Shown here piece after piece: positions 16,102 through 25,967 of a stretch of DNA of 64,000 bases. Positions within the stretch are counted from its first letter, which is position 1. Each line of letters begins with the position of its first letter. This stretch comes from Sphingomonadaceae bacterium 3R27E2-A (GTDB lineage: Bacteria; Pseudomonadota; Alphaproteobacteria; Sphingomonadales; Sphingomonadaceae), in NCBI GenBank assembly GCA_005503165.1, contig SCNT01000015.1, positions 33,811-97,810 of the forward strand, in the 5' to 3' direction. The notes under the pieces were generated by a model. It was not told the DNA's origin and did no database searches. It worked only from the letters and a program-made list of their open reading frames with translations. A program made the position numbers and the translations under genes.

Positions 16102-19100
16102 TCATCCCCCCTGCTTGGCCAGCTTGCCCAATCCCTTAGACAATTGCAGTGCGCCGTTCAGCCGCGCGCCGGTGCTGACCCAATCGCCGCTGATCGACAG
16201 TTTGTTGTCCGGCCGGATGCGCGCGCGGCCCTTGAGCCTTTCGACATAGGCGATGAGGCCCGGGACGTTCGCGAACTGGTCGCCGTGGAAGCTGACGAGC
16301 GCGCCCTTGGTCCCGACGTCGAGCTTGGCGATGCCCGCGAGTTTCGCGTTGGCCTTGATCTCCATCAGCTGGACCAGGTTCGCCGTCTCGGGCGGCAGCG
16401 GGCCGAAGCGGTCGATCATCTCGGCGGCAAAGGCGTCGAGCGCCGGACGATCCTGCGCGTCGTTGAGGCGGCGATAGAGCGCCATCCGCAGCGGCAGGTC
16501 GGGGACATAATCCTCGGGGATCAGGATCGGCGCGTCGATGGTGATCACCGGCGACAGTGCCTCGCGCGGCGGCAGCTTGCCGGCGTCCTCGGCCTTGGCG
16601 ACCAGTATCGCTTCCTCGAGCATCGACTGGTAAAGCTCGAAACCGACCTCGCGGATATGCCCCGATTGCTCGTCGCCGACGAGATTGCCCGCGCCGCGGA
16701 TATCGAGGTCGTGGCTCGCGAGCTGGAACCCCGCACCCAGCGTATCGAGATCGCCGAGCAGCTTGAGCCTTTTCTCGGCGGTGTCGGTGATCGCGCCGTG
16801 GTCGGGGGTAGTGAGATAGGCGTAGGCGCGCGTCTTCGACCGCCCGACGCGGCCGCGCAGCTGGTAGAGCTGGGCAAGGCCGAAGCGGTCGGCGCGGTGG
16901 ACGATCAATGTATTGGCACTCGGAATGTCGAGACCGCTCTCGACGATGGTGGTCGAGACGAGCACGTCATACTTCCGGTCGTAAAAGGCGCTCATGCGCT
17001 CCTCGACCTCGCCCGGCGCCATCTGGCCGTGCGCGACGACATATTTGATTTCGGGCACGCGCGTGCGCAGGAATTCCTCGATGTCGGGCAGGTCCTTGAT
17101 CCGCGGGGTGACGAAGAAACTCTGCCCGCCGCGGTCGTGCTCGCGCAGCAGCGCCTCGCGGATCACCACCGGATCCCAGGGCGCCACATAGGTGCGCACC
17201 GCGAGGCGATCGACCGGTGGCGTCTGGATGACGCTGAGCTCGCGCAGCCCCGACATCGCCATCTGCAGCGTGCGCGGGATCGGCGTCGCGGTCAGGGTCA
17301 GCACATGGACGTCGGTCTTGAGCTGCTTCAGCCGCTCCTTGTGGACGACGCCGAAGCGCTGTTCCTCGTCGACGATGACGAGGCCGAGGTTCCTGAACTC
17401 GACTGATTTGGCGATCACCGCGTGCGTGCCGACGACGATGTCGATCTGGCCGCTGGCGAGCCCATCGCGCGTCTTCTGCGCCTCGGCAGCGGGGACGAGG
17501 CGCGACAGGCGGCCGATATTGACCGGGAAGCCTTTGAAGCGCTCGACGAAATTGGTGAAATGCTGGCGCGCGAGCAAAGTCGTCGGGCAGACGAGCGCGA
17601 CCTGCACCCCCGCTATCGCCGCAACGAAGGCGGCGCGCAGCGCGACCTCGGTCTTGCCGAAGCCGACGTCGCCGCACACCAGCCGGTCCATCGGGCGCCC
17701 CGACGCCATGTCGGCGAGCACGTCGCCGATCGCGCGGTCCTGGTCGTCGGTTTCCTGATAGGGGAAACGGTCGGCGAAGGCCGGGTAAGCCGCATCGGCG
17801 GCGAGCAGTTCGCCCGGACGCAGCGCGCGCGCCGCCGCGGTTGCGAGCAATTCGCCCGCGATCTCGCGGATGCGTTCCTTCATCCGCGCCTTGCGGCGCT
17901 GCCACGCTTCGCCGCCGAGCTTGTCGAGCGCGACGCCCTCGCTCTCGCCGCCGTAGCGCGAGAGGACGTCGAGATTCTCGACCGGGACATAGAGCTTGTC
18001 GCCGCCCGCGTAAGTCAGCGCGACGCAGTCGTGCGGGCTGTTGCCGACCGGGATCGAGGTCAGGCCTTCGTAGCGCCCGATGCCATGGTCCAGGTGGACG
18101 ACGAGGTCGCCGACGCTGAGCGTCGCGAGCTCGGCGAGGAAGGCATCGGCGCTCTTCCGCCGTTTCTGGCGGCGGACGAGGCGCTCGCCGAGAATGTCCT
18201 GTTCGGTGAGCAGGCTGATCGCGTCCGACGCGAAGCCGTGGTCGAGCGGCAGGACGATTAGCGCGACATTGCCTGTCCCCCTCCCGCTTGCGGGAGGGGC
18301 TAGGGGAGGGCTTGTTTCGTTGGTGCGCTCCGCAACAGGCCCTCCCCCGACCCCTCCCGCAAGCGGGAGGGCAGAAGATGCGCCCAGCGCCTCCTGCCAC
18401 GTTTCCGCCTGAACCAGCCCTGTCACGGCATGATCCCGCAGCAGCCCCGCCAGCCGTTCGCGCGCCCCGCCCGAATAGCTCGCGATGATCGTGCGGCGTC
18501 CCTTGCGGCGCTCGTCGGACAGATGGTCGGCGACCTTGTCATAGACGTTGAGGTCGGCGGCGCGCTCGGGGGTGAAGTCGCGCGCGGCGAAGGTTTCGAG
18601 GTCGACGACGGTCGCCGCGGGCGGCACGTCGAAGGGCGTGACGACATGCACCGGGCGGTTCGCCGCGGCCTCGCTCCATTCGGCTTCGGTCAGGTAGAGC
18701 GTCTCGGGCTTCAGCGGGCGATAGCTGCCCGCCTGCTCCTGCGCCGCGGCGACGCGGTTCGCATGATAATCGGCGATCGCGGCGAAACGCGTTTCGGCGG
18801 TCGCCTCGGTGCGGTGGCCGCGGAGCACCGGGGTCGCGGGGTCGATATGGTCGAAGATCGTCGCCAGCCGCTCCTCGAACAAGGGCAGCCAATGGTCCAT
18901 GCCCGCCTGGCGCCGGCCTTCGCTGACCGCCTGGTAGAGCGGGTCGCCGGTCGCCTGCGCGCCGAAAATCTCGCGATAGGCCGAGCGGAAGCGCTTGATC
19001 GTGTCCTGGTCGAGCAAGGTCTCGGCGGCGGGGAGCAGTTGCAGCGCCTTGGCGGGCCCCAGGCTGCGCTGGTCGGCGGGGTCGAAGCGACGGATGCTCT

Positions 19101-19683
19101 CGATCTCGTCACCGAAGAAGTCGACGCGCAGCCCCGTTTCCTCGCCCGCGGGGAAGAGGTCGACGATGCCGCCGCGCACCGCGAACTCGCCCTGGTCGGC
19201 GACGGTATCGACGCGGCTGAAGCCGTTCGAAACGAGCAGTTCGGCGAGCGCATCGCGGTCGATCCGCTGGCCGGGCGCGAGCGTCGTCGCGAGCTGGCGG
19301 ATGCGGAAGGGCGTGAGCGTGCGCTGGGTGACCGCGGCGACGGTGGTCAGGACCAACTCGCCGCGCTTCGGCGCGGCCTGCAGCGCCGACAATGTCGCGA
19401 GCCGGTCGGCGCTGACGCGCATCGACGGGCCGGCGCGGTCGTAGGGCAGGCAGTCCCATGCGGGAAAGCGGTGGACGATCAGGTCGGGCGCAAAGAAGGG
19501 CGCGGCGTCGGCGACCGCCTGCATCGCCGCATCGTCGGTCGCGACATAGACGAGCCTTTTGTCGCTGGCGCGCGCGAGGTCGGCGAGCAGCAGCGGCAGG
19601 AAACCGTCGGCCGCGCGCGAAATCGTCAGCGGCGCGGCCGCCGACGCGATGGCGGCAAAGATGTCGGCGGCAGCTATCGTCAT
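16102..19683 (-). CDS. mfd: Transcription-repair coupling factor Mfd
   Basis: A 1193-residue ATPase that removes stalled RNA polymerase and recruits UvrA to damaged template strands. An N-terminal UvrB-like module is followed by the RNA-polymerase interaction domain (DLVVHLDHGIGRYEGL), a Walker A GDVGFGKTEVAL (about residue 670), a DEEQ box (IVDEEQRFGV), the RecG-like motor motifs (LTATPIPRTLQMAM; QLRGRVGRS) and the C-terminal TRCF domain. ATG 19683 overlaps the sdhE stop (ATGA). Residues about 437-469 are encoded by a palindromic repeat inserted in frame, an extra stretch just before the RNA-polymerase interaction domain. Confidence 0.95.
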   Translation of the reverse strand: MTIAAADIFAAIASAAAPLTISRAADGFLPLLLADLARASDKRLVYVATDDAAMQAVADAAPFFAPDLIVHRFPAWDCLPYDRAGPSMRVSADRLATLSALQAAPKRGELVLTTVAAVTQRTLTPFRIRQLATTLAPGQRIDRDALAELLVSNGFSRVDTVADQGEFAVRGGIVDLFPAGEETGLRVDFFGDEIESIRRFDPADQRSLGPAKALQLLPAAETLLDQDTIKRFRSAYREIFGAQATGDPLYQAVSEGRRQAGMDHWLPLFEERLATIFDHIDPATPVLRGHRTEATAETRFAAIADYHANRVAAAQEQAGSYRPLKPETLYLTEAEWSEAAANRPVHVVTPFDVPPAATVVDLETFAARDFTPERAADLNVYDKVADHLSDERRKGRRTIIASYSGGARERLAGLLRDHAVTGLVQAETWQEALGASSALPLAGGVGGGPVAERTNETSPPLAPPASGRGTGNVALIVLPLDHGFASDAISLLTEQDILGERLVRRQKRRKSADAFLAELATLSVGDLVVHLDHGIGRYEGLTSIPVGNSPHDCVALTYAGGDKLYVPVENLDVLSRYGGESEGVALDKLGGEAWQRRKARMKERIREIAGELLATAAARALRPGELLAADAAYPAFADRFPYQETDDQDRAIGDVLADMASGRPMDRLVCGDVGFGKTEVALRAAFVAAIAGVQVALVCPTTLLARQHFTNFVERFKGFPVNIGRLSRLVPAAEAQKTRDGLASGQIDIVVGTHAVIAKSVEFRNLGLVIVDEEQRFGVVHKERLKQLKTDVHVLTLTATPIPRTLQMAMSGLRELSVIQTPPVDRLAVRTYVAPWDPVVIREALLREHDRGGQSFFVTPRIKDLPDIEEFLRTRVPEIKYVVAHGQMAPGEVEERMSAFYDRKYDVLVSTTIVESGLDIPSANTLIVHRADRFGLAQLYQLRGRVGRSKTRAYAYLTTPDHGAITDTAEKRLKLLGDLDTLGAGFQLASHDLDIRGAGNLVGDEQSGHIREVGFELYQSMLEEAILVAKAEDAGKLPPREALSPVITIDAPILIPEDYVPDLPLRMALYRRLNDAQDRPALDAFAAEMIDRFGPLPPETANLVQLMEIKANAKLAGIAKLDVGTKGALVSFHGDQFANVPGLIAYVERLKGRARIRPDNKLSISGDWVSTGARLNGALQLSKGLGKLAKQGG
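18276..18372. repeat. Palindromic repeat inserted in frame within mfd
   Basis: The arms, about 32 bases each (starting CCCTCCCGCTTGCGGGAGGG on the + strand), are reverse complements with about three mismatches, around a 33-base centre. Each arm itself contains a perfect inner hairpin (CCCTCCCGC / GCGGGAGGG). It is typical of an intergenic element but lies inside mfd and adds about 32 residues without a stop, read as LAGGVGGGPVAERTNETSPP followed by LAPPASGRGTG. Confidence 0.8.
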
Positions 19684-19940
19684 GGCAGCGGAATATAATC
19701 CAGCCGGCGCATCGCGGCGATCATCTCGGGCCGGTCGAGATGCGCGGGCGGATGCCCGGTGCCGAGCGCCCACGCCATGATATCGACGTCGTCTTCCTCG
19801 ACGACGGCCTCGTACCACGCGATCTCGTCCTCGCCCCATTCGGGCGAATAGCGGTCGAAAAAGCCGCCGATCATATAATCGGCCTCGCGCGTGCCGCGAT
19901 GCCAGGCGCGGAACTTCAGGCGTTTGAGGCGGTCGGTCAT
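19680..19940 (-). CDS. sdhE: FAD assembly factor SdhE (succinate dehydrogenase assembly factor 2)
   Basis: An 86-residue cytosolic protein that helps attach FAD covalently to the flavoprotein subunit of succinate dehydrogenase. The family signature is clear: RLKFRAWHRGTREADYMIGG, which includes the essential RGxxE (RGTRE), followed by the short acidic helices EWGEDEIAWYEAVVEEDDVD. It is directly upstream of and overlaps mfd by four bases (ATGA), a pairing seen in many alphaproteobacteria. Confidence 0.92.
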   Translation of the reverse strand: MTDRLKRLKFRAWHRGTREADYMIGGFFDRYSPEWGEDEIAWYEAVVEEDDVDIMAWALGTGHPPAHLDRPEMIAAMRRLDYIPLP

Positions 19941-20398
19941 CTGTTTCTCTTTCCCTTCTCCCTCGACGGGAGAAGGATACGAAGCCTTGGCGCGCAGCGC
20001 CTAGGCGAAGTTGGATGAGGGTGAGCGCCCGCATGGCGAGCGCGCGCTTGCTTTGCAAGCGTAACGGCTCATTCGATCGGGCTAAATCGATTGCAAACTC
20101 ACAGCGCCTGCGTGGCAGGTCGGGTGTGGGAAGCGGACATGCGTGTTGGCAAACGAGTCGCCTCCCAAAGCGGGAAGCGGGCGCTCCCGACCCTCCTCAA
20201 CGATCAGCCGATTTTTTGGCTGTCCTACATTATCGCGGCGCGATAGCGTCTTCCGATGATGCAGACCGTCTGCCAGTCGAACAGGGGCCGTTCCGTCGGG
20301 GCCGGGGGTGCCCAAGGGGTCGAAATGAGGGGGTACGTGCCGTGACCTTCGTGACCTTTGGAATAAAATTACGCGGGCGGCGGGGCTGAACGAATCGC
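19941..20398. other. Non-coding stretch between sdhE and recG, with repeat remnant
   Basis: This 458-base space separates divergent genes and must hold both promoters. At 19954-19976 is a hairpin (CCTTCTCCC / GGGAGAAGG) followed by a sequence ending TTGGATGAGGGTGA, which looks like a copy of another dispersed palindrome. At 20131-20144 the string GGGAAGCGGACATG matches the flank seen beside the repeats at 30604 and 48773. No convincing gene is seen. Confidence 0.5.
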
Positions 20399-22462
20399 AT
20401 GCGACCTGACATCCTCAACCCGCTCTTTGCCGCGCTGACCGACCTCAAGGGCGTCGGGCCGCAGCTTGCCAAGCCGTTGACGCGGCTGGGGCTGGAGCGC
20501 GTGGTCGATGTGCTGTTCCATCTGCCGACCGGGCTGGTGCAGCGCTACCCCGTCGACCGGCTCGACGCGGCGCAGGTCGGGCAGCAGATTATCGTCACGC
20601 TGACCGCGCAGGATTACCGCCCCGGCCGATCCCCACGCGCCCCCTTCGGTGTCGAGGCGTTCGACGGTGCGGGCGACCATGTCCGGCTCGTCTATTTCGG
20701 GCGCACCGCGGGGCTCGCGAAGAAACTCTTCCCGCTCGGCGAGCCGCGGCAGGTGTCGGGGCGGCTCGACGCCTACGGCGACATGCGCCAGATCGTCCAT
20801 CCCGATCATGTCGGCGAGCCCGGCGACGCCGCGATCGCGACGAGCGAGGCGGTTTATCCGCTGACCGAGGGGCTCACCAATGCGCGGCTGGGCCAACTGG
20901 TCGAGATAGCGCTCGAACGGCGGCCCGAACTCGCCGAATGGATCGACCCCCCGCTGCTGGCGCTGCGCCAATGGCCGGACTGGCGCGAGGCGCTGGCGCG
21001 CGCGCACTCGAGCCCGCACGACGCCGCGGCGCACGACCGCCTCGCCTATGACGAGATTTTCGCGAGCCAGGTCGCGCTGATGCTGATCCGCGAGGGGCTG
21101 CGCAAACGCAAGGGGCGGGGGATTGCCGGCGACGGACGGCTGACCGGCGCGCTCAGGCTGCCGTTCGGGCTGACCGGTGCGCAGGAGCGCGTCGGGCGCG
21201 AGATCGCGGGCGACATGGCGCAGGACGTGCCGATGCTGCGCATGCTGCAGGGCGATGTCGGGTCGGGCAAGACGCTGGTCGCGCTGCGCGCGATGCTGGC
21301 GGCGGTCGAAGCGGGGACGCAGGCGGCGCTGCTCGCGCCGACCGAGATACTGGCGCGCCAGCATTTTGCGACCCTGCAGGCGATGCTCGCGGGGCTGCCG
21401 GTGACCGTCGCGATCCTCACCGGGCGCGACAAGGGGCGCGTGCGCGAGTCGACCTTGATGGGGCTCGCCGACGGCAGCATCGACATCCTCGTCGGCACGC
21501 ATGCGATCTTCCAGGAGGCGGTCAATTACCGCGACCTGGCGCTGGTCGTCGTCGACGAGCAGCACCGCTTCGGCGTCGCGCAGCGGCTGATGCTGACCGC
21601 CAAGGGGCAGCGCCCGCCGCATTTGCTGGTGATGACCGCGACCCCGATCCCGCGCACCCTGCAACTCGCCAATCATGGCGAGATGGATGTGTCGCGGATC
21701 GACGAGATGCCGCCGGGGCGCACCCCGGTCGATACGCGCGTCGTCTCGGTCGACCGGCTCGACGAGGTGATCGGCGGGCTCGAACGCCATCTCGCGAGCG
21801 GGGCGCAGGCGTACTGGGTGTGCCCGCTGGTCGCCGAGAGCGAAATCAGCGAGCTTGCCGCGGCCGAGGAGCGCGCGGCGCTGCTGCGGCTGCGGCTCGG
21901 CGACGATCGCGTCGGGCTGGTGCACGGGCGGATGAAGGGGCCCGACAAGGACGAGGTCATGGCGCGCTTCCAGGCAGGCCACATCGGCGTACTCGTCGCA
22001 ACCACGGTGATCGAGGTCGGGGTCGATGTCCCCGCCGCCAGCCTGATGATCGTCGAACATGCCGAAAATTTCGGGCTGGCGCAGCTCCACCAGCTGCGCG
22101 GCCGCGTCGGGCGCGGGGCGGCGAAATCGGTATGCCTGCTGCTGCGCTCGCAGACCCTGTCGGAGACCGCGCGCGAGCGGCTGGCGTTGATGCGTGAGAC
22201 CAATGATGGGTTCGTGATCGCGGAGAAGGATCTGGAACTGCGCGGCGGAGGCGAACTGCTCGGGCTCAAGCAGTCGGGCGATGCCGATTACCGCGTCGCG
22301 AGCGCCGAGCAGCTCGTGCGGCTGCTCCCCGTGGCGCACGACGACGCGCGGCTGTTCGTCGAGCGCGACGGCGGGATGGACGGCGCGCGCGGCGAGGCGG
22401 TGCGGCTCTGTCTCTATCTGTTCGAACGCGATGCGGCGGTGCCGCTGCTCCGGAGCGGTTAG
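20399..22462 (+). CDS. recG: ATP-dependent DNA helicase RecG
   Basis: A 687-residue branch-migration helicase that reverses stalled replication forks and processes Holliday junctions. An N-terminal wedge/OB domain (LKGVGPQLAKPLTRLGLERV near the start) is followed by the motor domains: Walker A GDVGSGKTLVAL (about residues 285-296), DEQH box (VVVDEQHRFGV), motif III (VMTATPIPRTLQ), and motifs V-VI (TTVIEVGVDVPAA, QLRGRVGRG). The full family length is present. The start ATG 20399 has only a weak upstream GGCGGGG. It is convergent with the PilZ gene. Confidence 0.95.
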   Translation: MRPDILNPLFAALTDLKGVGPQLAKPLTRLGLERVVDVLFHLPTGLVQRYPVDRLDAAQVGQQIIVTLTAQDYRPGRSPRAPFGVEAFDGAGDHVRLVYFGRTAGLAKKLFPLGEPRQVSGRLDAYGDMRQIVHPDHVGEPGDAAIATSEAVYPLTEGLTNARLGQLVEIALERRPELAEWIDPPLLALRQWPDWREALARAHSSPHDAAAHDRLAYDEIFASQVALMLIREGLRKRKGRGIAGDGRLTGALRLPFGLTGAQERVGREIAGDMAQDVPMLRMLQGDVGSGKTLVALRAMLAAVEAGTQAALLAPTEILARQHFATLQAMLAGLPVTVAILTGRDKGRVRESTLMGLADGSIDILVGTHAIFQEAVNYRDLALVVVDEQHRFGVAQRLMLTAKGQRPPHLLVMTATPIPRTLQLANHGEMDVSRIDEMPPGRTPVDTRVVSVDRLDEVIGGLERHLASGAQAYWVCPLVAESEISELAAAEERAALLRLRLGDDRVGLVHGRMKGPDKDEVMARFQAGHIGVLVATTVIEVGVDVPAASLMIVEHAENFGLAQLHQLRGRVGRGAAKSVCLLLRSQTLSETARERLALMRETNDGFVIAEKDLELRGGGELLGLKQSGDADYRVASAEQLVRLLPVAHDDARLFVERDGGMDGARGEAVRLCLYLFERDAAVPLLRSG

Positions 22463-22483
22463 GTGTTGCCGCAGGCGCGCGTT

Positions 22484-22825
22484 TTAGATTGTATCGCCTC
22501 GGGCGCCCATGGCGCGGATCATGGGGAGGTAATCCTCGACCGCGATCATCTTTTCGAACTGGACGCCGGTCTTCCCGGCGAGCGACCAGATGACCTTGGC
22601 GGCGATGCGGCCGATGATCGGCATGCGGAACACCACCAGGTCGCCGATTTCGAGCCCGCGCTCGTAGCGCATCAGCAGGCCGTCGGCGCTGATGTTGACG
22701 CAGGTGCACATGTCCTGCCCGCCGTCGGGCAGGATCATCGGCAGCCGGCAATAGACGTCGCTGCGCGGCGCGAGCCGCTGGTCGAGGCCGACATAATGGG
22801 CCTTGCTGGTATCGATCTTGCGCAT
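22484..22825 (-). CDS. PilZ domain protein (c-di-GMP receptor)
   Basis: A 113-residue cytosolic single-domain protein. The two PilZ ligand motifs are present: RxxxR as RLAPR (near residue 17) and (D/N)xSxxG as NISADG (near residue 45). It should therefore bind cyclic-di-GMP and act as a stand-alone adaptor. Its output partner is unknown. A c-di-GMP phosphodiesterase lies 7 kb away in the same window but is not co-transcribed. Confidence 0.85.
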   Translation of the reverse strand: MRKIDTSKAHYVGLDQRLAPRSDVYCRLPMILPDGGQDMCTCVNISADGLLMRYERGLEIGDLVVFRMPIIGRIAAKVIWSLAGKTGVQFEKMIAVEDYLPMIRAMGARGDTI

Positions 22826-22901
22826 TCCATCACTCTCGCTGGCCGAGCGCGAAGTGATCGCCGCGATTCACCTAAGAAGTGGTAAACGCTGCGGCAAGCC
22901 G

Positions 22902-24128
22902 TCAGCGCGTGACCAGTCCGTGCTTCTTGGCGCCAAGGCTCAATGGCACCGGGTCGGCGGCGGGTGAAATCACATGGTTGTGGTCGCGGATCACGACGCC
23001 GCCCACCTTGACGGCGCCCTCGTCGAGCTTGCGCCGCCCCTCCTTGTTCGACGCGGCGAAGCCGAGTTCGCGGAGCGCGTCGAGGATGCGGATGCCCTCG
23101 GCGGGCGCCGCAACTTGCGGCAGATCGCCGCCGATCTGGCCCTTTTCAAAGGTTTGCGCGGCGGTTTCGGCGGCGGTGCGCGCGGCGTCGGCGCCGCGGC
23201 ATAGCGCGGTCGCGGCGTCGGCGAGGATCTTCTTCGCCTCGTTGATCTCGGCACCTTCGAGCGCTTCGAGCCGCGCGATCTCGTCCAGAGGCAGGTCGGT
23301 GAACAGCTTCAGGAACTTGCCGACATCCCGGTCGTCGGCGTTGCGCCAGTACTGCCAGTAATCAAAATGGGACAGTTGATCCGAATTCAGCCACACCGCG
23401 CCGGCGGCGGTCTTGCCCATTTTGGCGCCCGCCGCGGTGGTCAGCAGCGGAGTCGTCAGGCCATAGAGATCGGCGCCGTCCATGCGGCGGCCGAGCTCCA
23501 TCCCGCCCACGATATTGCCCCACTGGTCCGATCCGCCCATCTGCAGCCGCACCCCCATGGTCTTCGACAGGTGGCGGAAGTCGTAGCCCTGCAGGATCAT
23601 GTAGTTGAATTCGAGGAAGGTCATCGGCTGTTCGCGCTCGAGCCGCAGTTTCACCGAATCGAAAGTGAGCATGCGGTTGATCGTGAAGTGCGTGCCGACC
23701 TCCTGCAGCAGCTCGATATAACCGAGCTGGCCCAGCCAGTCGTGGTTGTTGACCATCACCGCATCGGTCGGGCCATCGCCGAAGGTCAGGAAGGGTTCGA
23801 AGATCGTGCGGATCGAGGCGATATTCGCCTCGATCGTCGCATCGTCGAGCATCTTGCGGCTCTCGTCGCGTCCCGTCGGGTCGCCGATCCGCGTGGTGCC
23901 GCCGCCCATCAGCACGACGGGCTTGTGCCCCGTCTGCTGCAGGCGGCGCAGCATCATGATCTGGACCAGGCTGCCGACGTGCAGGCTGGGCGCGGTCGCG
24001 TCGAAGCCGATATAGGCGGGAATGATCTGCTTCGCGGCGAGGGCGTCGAGCCCTTCCGCGTCGGTCTGTTGATGGATATAGCCGCGGCTGTCGAGCACGC
24101 GGAGCAGATCGGACTTGTAACTGGTCAT
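22902..24128 (-). CDS. tyrS: Tyrosyl-tRNA synthetase
   Basis: A 408-residue class I aminoacyl-tRNA synthetase that charges tRNA-Tyr. The HIGH motif appears as HVGS (residues 50-53, in [15 protein letters not shown]) and the KMSKS loop as KMGKT. The tyrosine pocket stretch [20 protein letters not shown] and the [14 protein letters not shown] motif are typical of the TyrRS-Z subtype. A C-terminal S4 RNA-binding domain ([19 protein letters not shown]) is complete. The start ATG 24128 is preceded by AAGAGG. Confidence 0.95.
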   Translation of the reverse strand: MTSYKSDLLRVLDSRGYIHQQTDAEGLDALAAKQIIPAYIGFDATAPSLHVGSLVQIMMLRRLQQTGHKPVVLMGGGTTRIGDPTGRDESRKMLDDATIEANIASIRTIFEPFLTFGDGPTDAVMVNNHDWLGQLGYIELLQEVGTHFTINRMLTFDSVKLRLEREQPMTFLEFNYMILQGYDFRHLSKTMGVRLQMGGSDQWGNIVGGMELGRRMDGADLYGLTTPLLTTAAGAKMGKTAAGAVWLNSDQLSHFDYWQYWRNADDRDVGKFLKLFTDLPLDEIARLEALEGAEINEAKKILADAATALCRGADAARTAAETAAQTFEKGQIGGDLPQVAAPAEGIRILDALRELGFAASNKEGRRKLDEGAVKVGGVVIRDHNHVISPAADPVPLSLGAKKHGLVTR

Positions 24129-24223
24129 AGCAGCCTCTTGAAAGCGGGGCGCGCTTAGCATGGGTGAGAAATTCCTCAAACCCGTCATTCCAGCGTTTGC
24201 GCGATTGGCGTAGGGACGGGGGC

Positions 24224-24751
24224 ATGTTGCTCACCTGCCATCCCGACACGCCCTGTTCCGCCGACCTGTTGATCTCGGTCGAGGCCATCCGCAACCGGCC
24301 GGGCTCGCTCTATCTGCGCTTTATCATCGACGGCGAGATGGACAGGGTCGTCATGCCGCCGCGGCGGACGCGGGGGCGCACCGACGGGCTGTGGCAGACG
24401 ACCTGCTGCGAAGCCTTTTTGAATCCCATGGGGCGAAGCGACTATCTGGAGTTCAACCTGTCGCCTTCGACCGCGTGGGCGTCGTACCATTTCGACGATT
24501 ATCGCGCCGGGATGCGCGAGGCCGACGTGGTCCCCGATTTCGATCGCGTCGGCGGTATTTTCCAGGCGCTGTTCGATTTCCCGGGTCTGCCCGATCTGCA
24601 TGATGTCGACTGGCAGCTCGGCCTCTCGGCGGTGATCGAAGAGACGGACGGCGCCAGATCCTACTGGGCGCTCCGCCACCCGCCGGGCAAGCCCGACTTC
24701 CATCATCCCGATTGCTTTGCGCTGACGCTTGAGGCACCCCCCGCGGCATGA
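24224..24751 (+). CDS. DOMON-like domain protein
   Basis: A 175-residue protein without signal peptide. The beta-rich body with [20 protein letters not shown], the segment [20 protein letters not shown] and the closing [20 protein letters not shown] match small proteins usually described as DOMON-like or carbohydrate-binding-like. Such proteins are often coded just ahead of DUF1343 genes, as here, where the stop overlaps the next ATG (ATGA). The biochemical role is unknown. A carbohydrate or haem-like ligand is possible by analogy with DOMON domains. Confidence 0.65.
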   Translation: MLLTCHPDTPCSADLLISVEAIRNRPGSLYLRFIIDGEMDRVVMPPRRTRGRTDGLWQTTCCEAFLNPMGRSDYLEFNLSPSTAWASYHFDDYRAGMREADVVPDFDRVGGIFQALFDFPGLPDLHDVDWQLGLSAVIEETDGARSYWALRHPPGKPDFHHPDCFALTLEAPPAA

Positions 24752-25956
24752 CAGTCCTTTTCGGTATCGACCGCCTGCTCGCCGACCCCGTGCTTCGCAA
24801 ACCGCTCGAGGGCAAGCGTGTCGCGCTGCTCGCGCATCCGGCCTCGGTCACCGTCGACCTGACGCACAGCGTTGATGCCTTGGTGGCGGCAGGGATCGAC
24901 GTCACCGCGGTGTTCGGCCCGCAGCACGGCGTGCGCGGCGACCTGCAGGACAATATGATGGAGTCGCCCGACTTCACCGACCCGACCTATGGCATGCCGG
25001 TGTTCAGCCTCTATGGCGAGGTGCGGCGGCCGTCGGGCCAGTCGATGCATACGTTCGACGTGATGCTGGTCGATCTGCAGGACCTCGGCTGCCGCATCTA
25101 CACCTATGTCACGACCCTGCTCTACGTGCTCGAAGCCGCGGCAGCGCATGGCAAGAGCGTGTGGGTGCTCGACCGGCCCAACCCCGCGGGACGCCCCGTC
25201 GAGGGCACCTTGCTGCAGCCGGGCTGGGAAAGCTTCGTCGGCGCGGGGCCGATGGTGATGCGCCACGGGCTGACGATGGGCGAGATGGGGCATTGGTTCA
25301 TCCGCCACTTCGGGATCGACGTCGATTACCGCGTGATCGAAATGGCGGGGTGGCAGCCCGAGGGGCCCGGCTTCGGCTGGCCGACGGAGCGCGTGTGGAT
25401 CAACCCCAGCCCCAATGCCGCGAACCTCAACATGGCGCGCGCCTATGCGGGCACGGTGATGGTCGAGGGCGCGACACTGAGCGAGGGCCGCGGGACGACG
25501 CGCCCGCTCGAATTGTTCGGCGCGCCCGATATCGACGCCAAGGTGGTGATCGCCGAAATGCAGCGCCTCGCGCCCGAATGGCTCGCGGGCTGCCGGCTAC
25601 GCGACATCTGGTTCGAGCCGACCTTCCACAAGCATATGAAGGTGCTAAACAACGGCGTGTTCATCCATGCCGAGGGCGGCTGGTACGATCATGCGGCGTT
25701 CCGGCCGTGGCGCGTGCAGGCGCTGGGGTTCAAGGCGATCCGGTCGCTGTATCCGGACTATCCGATCTGGCGCGGCACGGACTTCAAATATGAATATACC
25801 GACGATGTGCTCGCGATCGACGTGATAAACGGGGGTACGGGCCTGCGCGAATGGGTCGACGATGTGGGGGCGGAAGCGGGCGACCTCGATGCGCTGGCCG
25901 GGCCCGACGAGGCGGCTTGGCGCGATCAGATCGCAGACCTGTTGATCTATCAATGA
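24748..25956 (+). CDS. namZ: DUF1343 family exo-beta-N-acetylmuramidase (NamZ-like)
   Basis: A 402-residue protein of the family that includes Bacillus NamZ, which removes terminal N-acetylmuramic acid from peptidoglycan fragments. Recognisable blocks are GPQHGVRGDLQDNM, FDVMLVDLQDLGCRIYTYV, VWVLDRPNPAGR and a later WINPSPNAANLNMARAYAGT with EGRGTTRPLE. No secretion signal is seen, unlike Bacillus NamZ, so it probably acts on imported or cytosolic muropeptides. It is coupled to the DOMON-like gene and followed directly by an exported M24 peptidase. The gene symbol is by family analogy. Confidence 0.8.
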   Translation: MTVLFGIDRLLADPVLRKPLEGKRVALLAHPASVTVDLTHSVDALVAAGIDVTAVFGPQHGVRGDLQDNMMESPDFTDPTYGMPVFSLYGEVRRPSGQSMHTFDVMLVDLQDLGCRIYTYVTTLLYVLEAAAAHGKSVWVLDRPNPAGRPVEGTLLQPGWESFVGAGPMVMRHGLTMGEMGHWFIRHFGIDVDYRVIEMAGWQPEGPGFGWPTERVWINPSPNAANLNMARAYAGTVMVEGATLSEGRGTTRPLELFGAPDIDAKVVIAEMQRLAPEWLAGCRLRDIWFEPTFHKHMKVLNNGVFIHAEGGWYDHAAFRPWRVQALGFKAIRSLYPDYPIWRGTDFKYEYTDDVLAIDVINGGTGLREWVDDVGAEAGDLDALAGPDEAAWRDQIADLLIYQ

Positions 25957-25967
25957 GGGGGATGACG

